NCBI GenBank assembly: GCA_036250225.1
Contig: JAPZLL010000020.1
Coordinates: forward strand, 248,001 to 312,000
Direction: 5' to 3'
Source: Cercophora sp. LCS_1
Taxonomy: Eukaryota > Ascomycota > Sordariomycetes > Sordariales > Lasiosphaeriaceae
DNA: 64,000 nt
In this document: positions 21,348 to 32,303 of the stretch, piece by piece
Numbering within the stretch: position 1 is the stretch's first letter
Layout: each line of letters starts with the position of its first letter
Notes under the pieces: model-generated
Seen by the model: only the letters and a program-made list of their open reading frames with translations
The model's database searches: none
What the model was told of the DNA's origin: nothing
Made by a program: the position numbers and the translations under genes

Positions 21348-24300
21348 TCACTTTGCCGCCCGCTCATGTCCCTCGGAATGCGAGCCCCTGAAGACAAATG
21401 GATGCTGCTCAGACTCCTTCAGGACAACCCGAAACCTCACAGGACCCGATCCACGATATTTAAAATAAATAATCGGATAGATCTTTCCCTTGTCGAATTT
21501 GTGCGTGTCAAATACGTCCCCTACACATAAGAAAGTTAGGCCGGTTGTCGGAGAAGCCTGACATTGTTCTTATACGTACCGCAAGAGATTCGCGTGCCAC
21601 CCAATGTGCGGTAGCCCCTTCCCGTCTTCATGTCCAAACCACACCCAACAATAGAGCCTTGGCCATAACTCTCCTCAAATTTGAATGATGAAGTCTGTTC
21701 GTCAACTTCGAGTGAATGAGCCCAGAGTCGGCCATCATCACAATAGTAGGCAAACGAGCCTTGATGATCGTAACCTAGGTATTCGTCACCCGTCACAGGA
21801 CGTTGACTGAATCCGACACAAAAGAAGCTATATTAAAGAATGGTGTGAGTTTTGATCCCGGTTGAAAGCTGGTCATACGTACTCTTCCCGGGGTTTTTCT
21901 AGGATGTGAACCTCAAAGTAGAAGGAGTCAAGGTTCGGGGGGATGGCTATCTTGGTCCGAAGGCATGTCGTGAATGATCCATTGTGGCCCTGAACAGCGT
22001 ATTCTGGGTAGGTGGAAAGGTTAGTTTGTGATTCGGCGCTCAATATATCCATCGACCGGGTCATACTTACCCAAAATGCCTGTGTGGGACTCTGAATGCA
22101 CTCCGCAATCCACTTCCTCGACATATTTGCTTATTGGCAGTCGTTCGCTTTTGACTTTCTTCAGGATTTTCTTGAGCGCACCGGTGCCTGAACTAGTTGC
22201 CGCATAATGAAGTACCGTCCAACCAAAAATATCAACTGCACTTACTTCACGAGACAGGGAGGATAAGTCACCAATATCACCTTGAGGAGGGCTGGGAGAG
22301 GCTTACCGTTTCCCGTAATTTCTTTGCTCACGTCTTTATCCAAAGTATTGCAGGCGGCTTGGTGGTCCTTTGTGAAGCCAATCCTTCTGAAAAATTTGTC
22401 TGGGTCTTCACCCTTGCCGTGTGTCGAACCTTTAGCCTCGCTATTCGGGTTCCAATTGCAAAAGTCTTGGAGCTGACGATTGTGTGAGGCTGTGGTTGGG
22501 CTGGTGATGGCTCCCGTGCGATACGTGTTGGCTTCATCTTCATCTTCATCAGTATCATTATCATCATAATTCGTCCGGTCTGTCGGCGAAGTGTCGACTT
22601 TTAGATCCCGCTGTCCGTTGTTGCGTGTTGTGGGCCCGCAGTGGCGAAAGATAGCTTGGAAGGTCTTGCTCCTCCTCTGGCATTCATAAACTGGCAGAAG
22701 TTTCATGAGAATTGAAAAGAACTTCCCAGACAGGCATCTCACAAGCCTACCGAGCTCGTCTTTTAGCTCTGAGTCAGGCGGAATGTTATCGCCGTAGGGC
22801 TCAAAGGCCAGATAGATGAAGTCCATAGTGTCCACCACGACGGCCAGGGCGAAGTACTCCTCGACAGTGGTCCCAATATTCGACTCGAGAAGGGAACGAT
22901 AGAAACTTGCTGTTCGGGCCCAGCCATGCTGTTGAATTCGCGGCGGATCGTTGGGCATCAAGGACAGAATGGCATCGTTCGGTAGAAGATCCCTGGAGCT
23001 GAAGGCAGGCACAACACAAAACAGAATATCGTTCCGAGTCCCGAGACCTGCTGATATCGCGTAATCAACGAACCCTTCGAGTCGCGGGTGGGTGATTTTG
23101 ATGCTATGCCAGGTCTCCTTGAAGGTGTCAAGGGTGAAGGTGCCGGCGTTGACCTTTGCGGCCCCGAGACTCTTGTCTCCTCGAAGACATTCCCTGTTTA
23201 ATCGTTCCGAGATAGCCCAGATAAAGCTCGTAAATAGGCGTTGCGCAAGAATGGTCGGCAAGTACCCGCTGGACACGACGGATAATTCTTCTCGCTTTTC
23301 CTTTCGTCTCTCTAAGATGAGCCACATGTGTCAGCCTCAGGCCATCAGGGTCTCTTGTTGAAAGTCATTGAACCACCTACTGTCAACCAATGGGCCGGTG
23401 AAGCCAATGACAAACTTGGTCTTGTCACGACTCTGATGCTCCGTCTTGATGGCTTCAGCCGTGTTGCCGGTCCACCATGAAATATCACGATGCAAAACGC
23501 CGTCTTCGAAATTCTCGCCGACGATCCTGCCGAATTCCAGTTTTGATTCGATTCCAGCCTTCGTCCGTCTCCAGTTAGACCTTTCATCTTCATCCCCGGC
23601 TTTTGTGTCCGATCCGGACTCTGCGCTTGGAGTCGCCTTGCTCACCACACCCGCTTCTGCCAAGCTCGCGATCCAGAGAGACAGGACAGCTTCAATCTTT
23701 CCACTCCTGGTCAACCACTTGGCCTTATTTTTCTTGTCACGATCAACCGACAGTGTGTCGCTCAACTTTCTCTCGGTCTGAGTATTCCAGGAGAAGGTGT
23801 CGAAATTGCCGGGGTTGGAGCTATCTGGAAAGAAGTCGTGCATGAAACGCTCAATGGATCGCGCAAGCATAATAGCTGCCTCGGAGGCGCTGCTCTTCCA
23901 TTGGCACAAGTTCCCCAGACGCTCTCGGACACGAACTAATTGCGGGCCCATCTCGCCTCTCTTCGTGGGTCGAGTTGTCGTCATACTCACGAAAGGATTT
24001 TTCATAGACCACTCTGGTGGCGAGAAAGCCGAGCTCGTACTCGGTAAGGGCGGGGCAGAACGGTGGTATTCGCCCCATTCGACGTCTGATGATGGCTCTA
24101 ATGAGCGCCATGAGGAAGGTCGCACCGAGTTGGGAAATGGAGCATGGCCAAGGTAAACCCCTTAGCCCGATGAACTGTGTGATGAAACCCAAGCTGCCGC
24201 ACAGGACTCCCGCAATCGTTGTCAATTCCCTCGCCTTTGATAGTTCCGTCTACATGTATTAGCCGTCCATCGAGACAGGGATCCAGGCAAAGAATAACTA

Positions 24301-24413
24301 CCAACCTTGTTGTCAATGGTGGTCTTATCCTTCGTACAACACGCCTGCACGTCTTCTTGGCGGCTCGAGGTGAGGACGTAAAGCCTGGCCAGGCTTCCCC
24401 TTGTGTAACTAGT
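21348..24413 (-). CDS. Ankyrin-SPRY protein gene lacking its 5' part
   Basis: Eight exons fit one frame: 24413-24306, 24249-23991, 23935-23381, 23311-22307, 22235-22071, 22003-21883, 21806-21580 and 21520-21348. All introns are GT-AG, 55-76 nt, and every phase agrees. From the left of the protein: ARLYVLTSSRQEDVQACC; ELSKARELTTIAGVLCGSLG, then FITQFIGLRGLPW and membrane-like ATFLMALIRAIIRR; a helical middle part (SGKIEAVLSLWIASLAEA; FTSFIWAISERL). An ankyrin motif, DIFGWTVLHYAA, follows, then a SPRY domain (FYFEVHIL, FAYYCDDGRLW, GSIVGCGLDMKTGRGY, FDKGKIYPIIYFKYRG). The first readable exon has no ATG and meets a stop at 24414-24416; no upstream exon was found. Homologues I recall have several hundred more N-terminal residues. 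It is therefore a 5'-truncated gene or expressed fragment; the first usable Met would be inside exon 2. Confidence 0.75.
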
Positions 24414-25020
24414 CTAGACACCGCAAGAAGGCTAGTTGGCCGCTGTAGCCTAGCCCTGATCTAAACCTGGAACCCTATAACCTACTAGAAGGCTAGTTGT
24501 ATGGGGTAGGCTAGAGGGCTTCCTGCAATCCCCGCTGTGGTAGCCAGCCGTTACATTAGGTAAGTTGGAAGGCTTAGAGAAAAGGCGTGATGGGGTTGAT
24601 GGTTCAAATCGTCCGCCGAATTGAACCCTCGATCAAGTTAGCACTGCTTTTAAGACCGGAGATCACTTTGAACAAGGGGAGTCGGCTAGGTCTGAATCAC
24701 GAAAGGTACTTGCATACAATGAGGTCGCTATGAATTCCTTCTACAGCGTTACGTAAGTTGGTTGGAAGACCGCGTAGAAAGTAAGTTATTTGATTTCTCA
24801 CGTACTTACTTCTATACCCTACCTGCCAAGCATGCTGGAACACCTGTGAGAGGGGAGGAAAACAGTAAGCCCGAACTCCGATTTCACACTCACTAAAGGT
24901 AACACACACATTGGTCGCAATATAAGCCGTGCTACCTTGGAATGAATTGATGCAAAGGCTTATATCCTATGCATTTCTATTTCTATCTCCTACTTTAGTT
25001 TTCCAACAAGCTGGCTCGAC
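24414..25020. other. Intergenic boundary: truncation scar and cluster-edge promoter
   Basis: About 0.6 kb between the truncated ankyrin-SPRY gene and the first cluster gene. The left half has several imperfect copies of AGAAGGCTAGTTG-like words (24426, 24497 and, weaker, 24570), suggestive of small decayed repeats. The right end has TATATCC near 24960 and a CT-rich leader, a plausible core promoter for the acyltransferase. Confidence 0.5.
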
Positions 25021-26436
25021 ATGGCCGCTCCAAACCTAAATCTAGCTCACTACCAAGATGTTCTCGGCCAACTTCCACGTCTTAAAACATACACGCACAT
25101 CCTGCTCGGGTTTGCTCTCTCGGATGACCAAACGCCGAATGATTGCATCTCCGCGCTCGAAACTTCAGCGAGGGCTCTGGTCGACGCATTCCCATGGCTC
25201 GCCTGCCAAGTCGTGCACGAGGACGGTGGGGCGGGGGACTCTGGAAGGTTCAGACTAGCCCATTGCGCGCAATTCGCCGCGCCAAACAGCATCGTGCGCG
25301 TCAAAGACTGCACGGATGTCTGCCCGACATACCACGAGATTCTCAACGCTCGCGGCCCGGTGAGCATGTTGGACGGCCGAATCCTTGGCCCCGTTCCCGC
25401 GTTCCCGCAGATCTACGCCGACGCCGAGCTCCACCCCGCGCCAGTCTTCACGATGCAAGTCAACCTCGTGCGCGGCGGCGTGCTCGTTGACGCCGCTGCA
25501 CAACATAACTTTATCGACGGCGGCGGTCTCCTGCGTCTGCTGGAGCTCCTCGCCCAGTCCATGCGGGGCGGTTCCTTCTCGCCGGAAGCCCTCCAACACG
25601 GTAACCGTGACCGATCCAGGCTCATCACGTTGCTGCATGGTCACGAGCCCATTCTCGACCACAGCCACCTCCTCCGCGAGCCTCTCGAAGCCGTCGCTGC
25701 CGGCACGCGCATGCAGCCGCCCCCATCACGCCAACAACAACACCCACCCCAAGGAGTAGAGAATTGGGCCTTTGTCCGCTTCCCAGCGCACCAGGTGGCA
25801 GCCCTCAAGAGCCGGGCAAACAACGACATCGCAGACACAAAGGGCGGCGCCTTCGTCTCGACCAACGATGCCCTCAGCGCCTTCATCTGGCAGCGTCTCG
25901 CCGCCGTCCGCCTCGACCGCCGCCAAACACCCGACGACTTCTCCAAATTCTCCCGCGCGCTCGACGCCCGGCGCGCCCTCGGCATCCCGCGCGATTATCT
26001 CGGTCAGATGGGCTACAACGCGACATGCCGGTTGACTTTCGGCCAGCTGCGAGAGATGACGCTCGGGGAGCTGGCGTTGTTTATGCGGCGGGCGGTGGAG
26101 AAGGTCAACAACGAGTATTCGGCTCGGAGCTGGGCGACATTCGTGGCGAGGGAGAAGGATAAGTCAAGGATTATGTTTGGAGGGTCGTTTGATCCCGACA
26201 CGGATGTTGGCTTGTCGTCGCTGATTCATGCGAGCGTCCAGGGCGTGGCGTTTGGGGTGCTGGGGAGACCCGACTTTGTTAGACGTCCAAGGTTCGCGCC
26301 GTTGAGGAGCTGCGTATATCTCTGGACGGCGACGGCCGAGGGGGACGTGGATGCCTTGTTGTGTTTGAACGGGGTGGACTGGGACGCGTTGCGAGACGAT
26401 GCGGAGTGGTCAGGGCACACCGAGTATATCGGATGA
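25021..26436 (+). CDS. BAHD-type acyltransferase (trichothecene 3-O-acetyltransferase-like)
   Basis: 471 aa, no intron. The catalytic HxxxD is His162-Asp166 in QHNFIDGGG; the His deprotonates the acceptor hydroxyl for attack on acyl-CoA. The opening HYQDVLGQLPRLKTYTHILL and the block STNDALSAFIWQRL are typical of fungal Tri101-like transferases. The plant-type DFGWG structural motif is replaced by a divergent FGVLGRPDF segment, as in other fungal members. The family includes acyltransferases that decorate azaphilones (for example Monascus MrPigD; similarity inferred from motifs, not from alignment). It is the left-most gene of the cluster and probably transfers an acetyl or longer acyl group onto a pathway hydroxyl. 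Confidence 0.85.
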   Translation: MAAPNLNLAHYQDVLGQLPRLKTYTHILLGFALSDDQTPNDCISALETSARALVDAFPWLACQVVHEDGGAGDSGRFRLAHCAQFAAPNSIVRVKDCTDVCPTYHEILNARGPVSMLDGRILGPVPAFPQIYADAELHPAPVFTMQVNLVRGGVLVDAAAQHNFIDGGGLLRLLELLAQSMRGGSFSPEALQHGNRDRSRLITLLHGHEPILDHSHLLREPLEAVAAGTRMQPPPSRQQQHPPQGVENWAFVRFPAHQVAALKSRANNDIADTKGGAFVSTNDALSAFIWQRLAAVRLDRRQTPDDFSKFSRALDARRALGIPRDYLGQMGYNATCRLTFGQLREMTLGELALFMRRAVEKVNNEYSARSWATFVAREKDKSRIMFGGSFDPDTDVGLSSLIHASVQGVAFGVLGRPDFVRRPRFAPLRSCVYLWTATAEGDVDALLCLNGVDWDALRDDAEWSGHTEYIG

Positions 26437-26452
26437 AACACTGTTGTTGGAT

Positions 26453-27574
26453 TCAACAATCTCTATCTTGGCTAGAAGACTCCAGTCCGTAGTCGAATTT
26501 GGTCTTCAGCTTATCGCCACTCACAATCTCTGCCTCCTTGGACATGAGCTCGGGCAGGTCCCAGGTGCAGTTGATGTACCTCCCACCGAGCCACTCTCGC
26601 TTTCTGGACACCAGGAACACAACCGAATCGCCGCTCAGCTCCGGGGTTTCCACAAACACTGCGGGTAGTCGCACGGTTAGTAGCCATAACAACGACAGCC
26701 ACCACCGTGGCATCCCGCCCCTTCTTGTCTTGTAGGTACGACTTACCATGCTTGTGGTGGGGCGGAATCGCTGCCGGGCCCCCCATGATATCGGTTGGGA
26801 CATTGCCCGGGTGGATGGCGAAGGCGATGACACCTTGCGGAGCATACTCGACGCTTGTCAACATGGTAAACTTGAGCAGCCCGTTCTTGGCCACCTGGTA
26901 CGCGCTCAACCTCGGATTCGTCAGGTGCGCGCCCACGCTGCAGACATTCACAATGTATTTCTCGTCGGTCCCGGCCTTCAAGAGAAGCGGAAGGAAGGCC
27001 CGCGTGACAAGATACGGGCCCCGAAGGTTGACGTTCATGACCTGCCACCACGCCTCGGGGTCCGAGTCGGCAATGAGCCCGTACTTTCCCAGGACCCCGG
27101 CATTGTTGATGAGCACGTCGATCTTGCCGAACTGGGCATCGACCGTAGCGGCGGCTGCGGCAACGCTCGACTCGTCGGTGACGTCTAGTTTGACGGCTAA
27201 GAACTCGGGCGGGTTGGTCCCCGCAGTCTCTCGGATCTCCTTCCCGAGGCTGTCCAGATCCGACCGAGCCCCTACGGCAATCTTGGATGCACCGGCCTTG
27301 GCGAATGACAAAGCCATGGATCGTCCCAACCCCCGCGAGCCCCCGGTGATGAAGACGGCTTTCCCGCTGAGGTTGGCCAAGCGGGGGTCGATCTCGGGAT
27401 ATGTGTCATTGTGAATTGGGGTTGTGACCTCGTAGTCGCCTGTGAGAGATGAGATGAGAATGCCGGGTAGGTATGAGATGTGCTGTGCACTGCACTCTGG
27501 TAGAGCAAGAGTTCTTATTGTAGGTACGTACCTGGGCCGCGGAGGATGTTTGGTTGGTTCTTCAAGGGCGGCAT
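26453..27574 (-). CDS. Short-chain dehydrogenase/reductase
   Basis: 313 aa from three exons (27574-27532, 27439-26747, 26658-26453; introns 92 and 88 nt). Cofactor motif TGGSRGLG, NNAG (VLINNAGVLGKYG) and catalytic Tyr-Lys in YQVAK with Ser in CSVGAH are all present, so it is an active classical SDR. The short first exon (MPPLKNQPNILRGP) was chosen because a CTCTCACAG acceptor lies just before GDYEVTTPIHND; the uninterrupted frame further upstream is intronic and intergenic. The end (FDYGLESSSQDRDC) lies in exon 3. It stops 16 bp from the convergent acyltransferase gene. Likely a ketoreductase or alcohol dehydrogenase of the pathway, comparable in position and type to MrPigC in azaphilone clusters; its substrate cannot be read from sequence. 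Confidence 0.9.
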
Positions 27575-28090
27575 TCCGAGGGTGCGAACGAGGCAGCTGT
27601 CGTTTGCGATCCAAATCTAAATCTGGCATGGGGACTGCGTTTGCACTCGAGAGTGCGTACTTGTGATAAAACGAGGAATGGGTGGCCGTGTGGGCGGCCC
27701 TGCCAGCTGCCAACGCACCGCGGAGTTTCCTCGTCCGGGGCCACCGAGTACTCTCGGCTACCGCAAGTCTCGCCGGCAAGGAGCTGGCCGACAACGTTCC
27801 ACTCCCGTCCCTATCCATCCCGCAAAGAGGCGGACCCCCTGGCAGCCTGGCAAGGCTTCGGACTTTTGCCTTTCGGAGGCTGAGTGCCCCCAGACCCCTC
27901 CCTACCTTATCACACACGGGGGTGGGAGATGTAGGTAAGGTAACTACCACCTTTCGGCTGGATGCGTACGACCATGGCTTGAAATCACATGCCGAGTGCT
28001 GTAAGCCCCAATTCAGGGGACTCGTCAAATGTCGTCTGACTACCCATCTCGTCAGCTAACTCTCACCACTTTCCACCTCATCATCAGGCC
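27575..28090. promoter_or_regulatory. Divergent promoter SDR/serine hydrolase
   Basis: 516 bp between head-to-head cluster genes. It contains GTAGGTAAGGTAACTACC near 27933, an imperfect inverted repeat. It probably drives both genes together. Confidence 0.5.
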
Positions 28091-28903
28091 ATGACGGGAA
28101 CCCGAACCGTCCGAGAGGACGCGCACACCTTGTCCTTGCCGCGCATCCTATGCCTCCATGGAGGCGGCTCCAACGCGCGCATCTTCAAGGCGCAGACGCG
28201 CGCTCTGCGGTCCCAGCTGGCAAATCACTTTCGGTTCGTCTTCGCCGACGCCCCCTTCCCGTCGGAGCCCGGGCCCGATGTCACGTCCGTATATGCCAAG
28301 TTCGGTCCCTTTCGGCGGTGGCTCCGGTCCGGACCCCACCATCCGTACGTCGACCCCGAAGAGGCCGTAGCAGACATTGAGGAATCCATATACGAGGCCA
28401 TGGACCGGGACGACCTGCAGCAGGCTACGGGGCCGTTTGTTGCCGTTCTCGGCTTCAGTCAAGGCGCCAAGATGGCGGCCAGTCTTCTCCTCCGGCAGCA
28501 GGTCCGCGCCCAGAAGCTGGGCACCCATCTCGCCGGCACCGGCTTTCAGTTCGCCGTTGTCATGAACGGAAGAGGGCCATTGCTCACGATGGATCCGTGC
28601 CTCCTGCCGGCGAACTCGGTCTTGGTCGACGCTTCGCAGATTGCGCTTGACCAGCCTCCGACCGTGCAGGACCTGCGGCGCGGAGAACACATCTTGCGGC
28701 TGCCGACTATTCACGTTCACGGACTTCAGGATCCCGGCCTCGGGTTGCACCGGCGTCTGCTGCACGACTACTGCTCTAAGGAAGCAAAGTTGGTGGAGTG
28801 GGATGGACCCCATCGCGTCCCCATTAGGAGCAAAGATGTCTCGCTTCTTGCCAGCGAAATGCTGCGCGTGGCGAAGGGAATCGCAGCGGACACGATGATA
28901 TAG
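28091..28903 (+). CDS. FSH-family serine hydrolase (LovG/MrPigG-like)
   Basis: 270 aa alpha/beta hydrolase without intron. It opens with RILCLHGGGSNARIFKAQ, the oxyanion-hole region of the FSH1 family. The nucleophile is Ser123 in GFSQGA, the acid Asp214 in HGLQDPG and the base His241 in GPHRVP. FSH proteins in fungal PKS clusters release or edit PKS-bound chains (LovG), and one is conserved in azaphilone clusters (MrPigG). The PKS here has its own reductive release domain, so an editing, deacylating or cyclisation-assisting role is more likely than primary release (inference). No signal peptide; cytosolic. Confidence 0.9.
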   Translation: MTGTRTVREDAHTLSLPRILCLHGGGSNARIFKAQTRALRSQLANHFRFVFADAPFPSEPGPDVTSVYAKFGPFRRWLRSGPHHPYVDPEEAVADIEESIYEAMDRDDLQQATGPFVAVLGFSQGAKMAASLLLRQQVRAQKLGTHLAGTGFQFAVVMNGRGPLLTMDPCLLPANSVLVDASQIALDQPPTVQDLRRGEHILRLPTIHVHGLQDPGLGLHRRLLHDYCSKEAKLVEWDGPHRVPIRSKDVSLLASEMLRVAKGIAADTMI

Positions 28904-29144
28904 AGAGAGAGATGGTGCGAATCGGTAGAGGGGTTCTTTCGTGTTCTCATGTTAGGAATGTAACGGGTTAGATATGGCGTGGTTGTTGTCGGCGCGCGAA
29001 GAAGGATGAACGTAGATCACTAGATGTATATACAATTTCTACCCTTTTACCTGTCGCAGATGCTGATTAGCTGTTCGCACGAAATTGTTGCTTAGCCCAC
29101 CATCACCATCCTGTCATTCCATCTGCCAAGTGCCAGTGTGCCAA

Positions 29145-30696
29145 TCATTGCATGCCGTATCTCCCGAGCGACCTGATTTTCCCACCATAGTACAAGAACA
29201 CAACGGGAATGGGCGTCAGTGCGAGAGCGCAGACCCCTAGCAAGTTAGTCGCCCAAAAGACCTGCGTAGGTTAGCAACGATTTTTTCCATGATGGGGGGA
29301 TAGGCAATCAATGCTTACACCAAGACGATGGTACACCCGACCGGCAAAGAGTGGGAAGGTTCCTCCGATGAGTGAGCGGACGATCATGGTGCCAGAAATC
29401 GCCGACGCGGATCTTGTTGTGTACATGTCGATCAGATACGCGAGGGCTTGCAGCAAAATGACCTGAATCCCGACACCAACCGGGACTCCGGCGACGATCT
29501 GGTACCACGGGCATATGGCTGGTGAGGATGTCCACGCAAACCAAAATAGACCAATGGTGAGCGAAACCGCACCGACGATCATGGGCGGGAGGCGGTCCTC
29601 AGGAACAAAATTCTTCCCCCCAGCTACTTTCTTCTTGAATGCCGTAAGGGTGAACCACGAGGCGTAGAAGCCGCCCAGTATGATGCCAAGGCAGATGGCG
29701 AGGAGTGGCAAGGTACCGCCGACGGCACTGAACCCTCGTTCTTGGACGAAGCTGATAGGGTAGGCCTGAGGGCGTTCATGTTAGCGTCGGGAGGGGGAGG
29801 AAGAGCGGACAAGGGGGTTGGACGCTTACGACGAAGAGGAGATAAATGAGACCAAAAGTGAACGAAATGTACGCCGTCATAGAGAAGATGATAGGCTCCA
29901 TCACCAGCATGGCCATCGGCCGCGTCAGATACTTGGTGACAAAGTCGCCAAAACCAACAGGGTGTTCTTCCTGCTTGGAATGCAGTGCCCAGTTTCCCGT
30001 CTCCAGCCGGAGCTGTCGGGCGCGTCTCGTCTCCAGCACCGGCAGGTACGTCTCGGGCAGGATAATGTAGCCGGCAACCCCAAACACCACGCCCAGGGCC
30101 ATGGTCACCCACGCGATCCAGCGCCATCCGAGTGCGGACTGCACCAGCATCTGGCTGGCGATGGCGCCGATGCCGGGGCCGACCAGCGTGGTGGCAGCAA
30201 AGATGGCGACAGCGACGCCGCGCTCGACAGGAAGGAGGAAATCGGCGAGCCACCCGCCCGTGATGGCCGGGCACACCGACGACGTGACGCCGCCGAGAAA
30301 GCGAAACACGAGGACGGTGGCGGCGTCGTGGCCCAGCCCGACCGGGATCTGCGCCAGGACAAACAACAGATAGCCGAGGAAGAACGGCAACTTGCGCCCG
30401 TACAGCTCGGAAGCCGGGCCCATCAGGATCGGGCCTGTCGCAAACCCAAAGACAAACAGCGACGTGCCCCATGCCATGGCCTCTGGACTGACGCCGAACT
30501 CCTCGGCGGTTGCTGGGATGGCCGCATTGAAGACGGCACTAGCAAAGGCCACCACAAATGTCATGGAGCCTAGGGCGCTGGCACCGGCCCATTTGCGCCA
30601 TGGCGGCAGGTTTACCGGGTTTAATGGGTTGGTTGGACTACTGAGGTCGACGACCAGGCTGCGCGGTGGTAGGAGGGGCACTGTTTCGTCGTCCAT
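29145..30696 (-). CDS. MFS transporter, DHA1-type (12 TM)
   Basis: 476 aa from three exons (30696-29830, 29765-29319, 29261-29145; introns 64 and 57 nt). The N terminus PLNPVNLPPWRKW leads into the first membrane helix; the MFS signature is GPASELYGRKLPFFLGYLL, and PERGVAVAIF-like loop and PETYLPVLE after helix six are typical of fungal multidrug/polyamine DHA1 pumps. The C-terminal six helices include GRVYHRLG and VFWATNLLGVCALAL. It is probably a product exporter or self-resistance pump located in the plasma membrane. A palindromic AGGTACCT lies 80 bp upstream of the start. Confidence 0.9.
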
Positions 30697-30875
30697 GATT
30701 GCTACTTCCTTCTGCGGGCAAGAGCGGTCTCATTGACAGTGGAAGGTGCCCCTTAAGGTGGGTAGGTACAGAAAGGCAGGTACCTTTTCTACCACGGTAG
30801 CCCATATATGAAACTGGCGGTGTCTAACAGCCCGCACATGCATCTGTCGAAGTTGGCCCAACTCCGATAAGTCCG

Positions 30876-32303
30876 TCACCAAACCTGCGAGAAACTCCGG
30901 CCCCGACCCGACTCAGATTGGCTGCCTACTCCCAACTCCGCCAGCAGAATGCCTCCGAGTTTGTGCACCATCTGCTCAGCACGCTTAGGTGCATAAAACG
31001 CCTCGTTGTAGACGAGATTGAGCTCCAGACGCCCCCGAAACGTCCAGAGAAAGCAGTATGTCTGCCGCGTCAGCGTCTCGACTCCGATGCTGACATCTTG
31101 CACTTCGAAGATGGCGTCGCCCCATTCGACCCGCCGAGATACCAGCCTTTCAGCTTCCCCGACGCTGGAGATGTCCACCTCACTCGGTGGCGGGTCAGGA
31201 GGCGGCGAGCCACGCTGCAGCACGCCCAGAACTTGGACGGCGTATTCCCGGCGGCAGCGCAACATGTCGGTTGTGACGCCCCTGGCGTACTGCTCCTCAT
31301 ACTGCCGTGCTGTTCTGAGCCATGGCTGAGCCGCCTCTGTCCGGATCATGTAACCGCCCGTGTAGAGTGCCGCTGCGTAGTCGGCCGTGTTGTAGGGCTG
31401 CGGGAGGTGCGGCCGCAGGCTGAACCGCATTGTGCTCGTATACGGCTTATCACGGCGGCCCGGGTGTGCTTCGCGGTGCGTGAGCGCCGCACACGATGCG
31501 TGCACTGCTGAGACCAAGCTGATGTTTCGGGCTTCGCAGGCTCTCAGGACTGCTTCGGTGTCGGATTCGCCAAGTCGAAGTCGCGCGCTCCGAGTTCCTG
31601 CGGGAGCCGTGTTTCCGCCTACCGTCACCGCCACGCCTGCCGCATCTCGGGTGTATGTCAAGGTTTCCATGCATTGCCTGGTGGCTTCGAGGATCTCGGG
31701 CGTTGGGAGGAGCGGCAGGTCGAGAACCTCCTCGATGCTTGGCGTCAGGCGTGTCACCTCCTCGCCCCACGGCAAATCTCTCGCATCGCCCGAGATGATC
31801 CTGCATAGGTTTCCTAGGAAGGCTTGGGCGAGCTGTAGGGCCCCGTAGCCGTCTGTCCTCCAGTGAGCGAAGTGGAGAAGAACGGCGACCTGGGCTTCTT
31901 CACCCGGGATGATGTGGGCGGCTGTGTATTGTGACGGCTTCAGCGTTGACACGACATCGTTTACATGCACGCCTTGCTGGTGGACTACGAGCGTCTCCGT
32001 CGCCCAGGATGCAACGGATTCGGCAGAGCCCACCATATAAGAAAGCTTGTCTCCATCGGCGGTGCAGGCAATGCTCGGATGGTCGAATCGAAGTGCGCAC
32101 CACGCCTCGCGGCACCGGCCTGCTAATTCGGACGGCGGAATGATGATGTTGGAGGTGAAGGTTGCTCCGGCCGTGACCGCCCAGTGCTCGCGGCCCGCCG
32201 TGTGGGCCCGGTCGCCGATGAACTTGATGAACTTTTCGTTTTCGCCTATCGGCCTCTGCCATAGGCCTGGGTTCGTCTCCTTCCAAGGCATTTTGGGGGA
32301 CAT
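30876..32303 (-). CDS. Condensation-fold O-acyltransferase (Tri3-like)
   Basis: 475 aa, no intron. The active-site motif is HWRTDGYG, with His147 and Asp151-Gly152, the HxxxDG of the CoA-dependent acyltransferase/condensation superfamily. The opening KMPWKETNPGLWQRPIGENE matches fungal 15-O-acetyltransferase-like (Tri3) and related acyltransferases. The C-terminal FLWTFRGRLELNLVYNEAFY block is the conserved latch region. It likely acylates a hydroxyl of the polyketide with a CoA donor. It is head-to-head with a distant paralogue across a 349-bp promoter, and lies just downstream (180 bp) of the MFS gene start, on the same strand. Confidence 0.86.
   Translation of the reverse strand: MSPKMPWKETNPGLWQRPIGENEKFIKFIGDRAHTAGREHWAVTAGATFTSNIIIPPSELAGRCREAWCALRFDHPSIACTADGDKLSYMVGSAESVASWATETLVVHQQGVHVNDVVSTLKPSQYTAAHIIPGEEAQVAVLLHFAHWRTDGYGALQLAQAFLGNLCRIISGDARDLPWGEEVTRLTPSIEEVLDLPLLPTPEILEATRQCMETLTYTRDAAGVAVTVGGNTAPAGTRSARLRLGESDTEAVLRACEARNISLVSAVHASCAALTHREAHPGRRDKPYTSTMRFSLRPHLPQPYNTADYAAALYTGGYMIRTEAAQPWLRTARQYEEQYARGVTTDMLRCRREYAVQVLGVLQRGSPPPDPPPSEVDISSVGEAERLVSRRVEWGDAIFEVQDVSIGVETLTRQTYCFLWTFRGRLELNLVYNEAFYAPKRAEQMVHKLGGILLAELGVGSQSESGRGRSFSQVW

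Noticed and set aside
24599..24632. GGTTCAAATC word resembling a tRNA B box
   Set aside because: No cloverleaf, A box or acceptor stem could be folded around it.
27575..28028. N-terminal extension of the SDR in one uninterrupted frame
   Set aside because: The sequence is intron and promoter. A short first exon with good donor and acceptor gives the expected start.
29818..30573. 251-codon rightward frame over the DHA1 transporter
   Set aside because: Antisense of membrane helices; charged, non-conserved composition.
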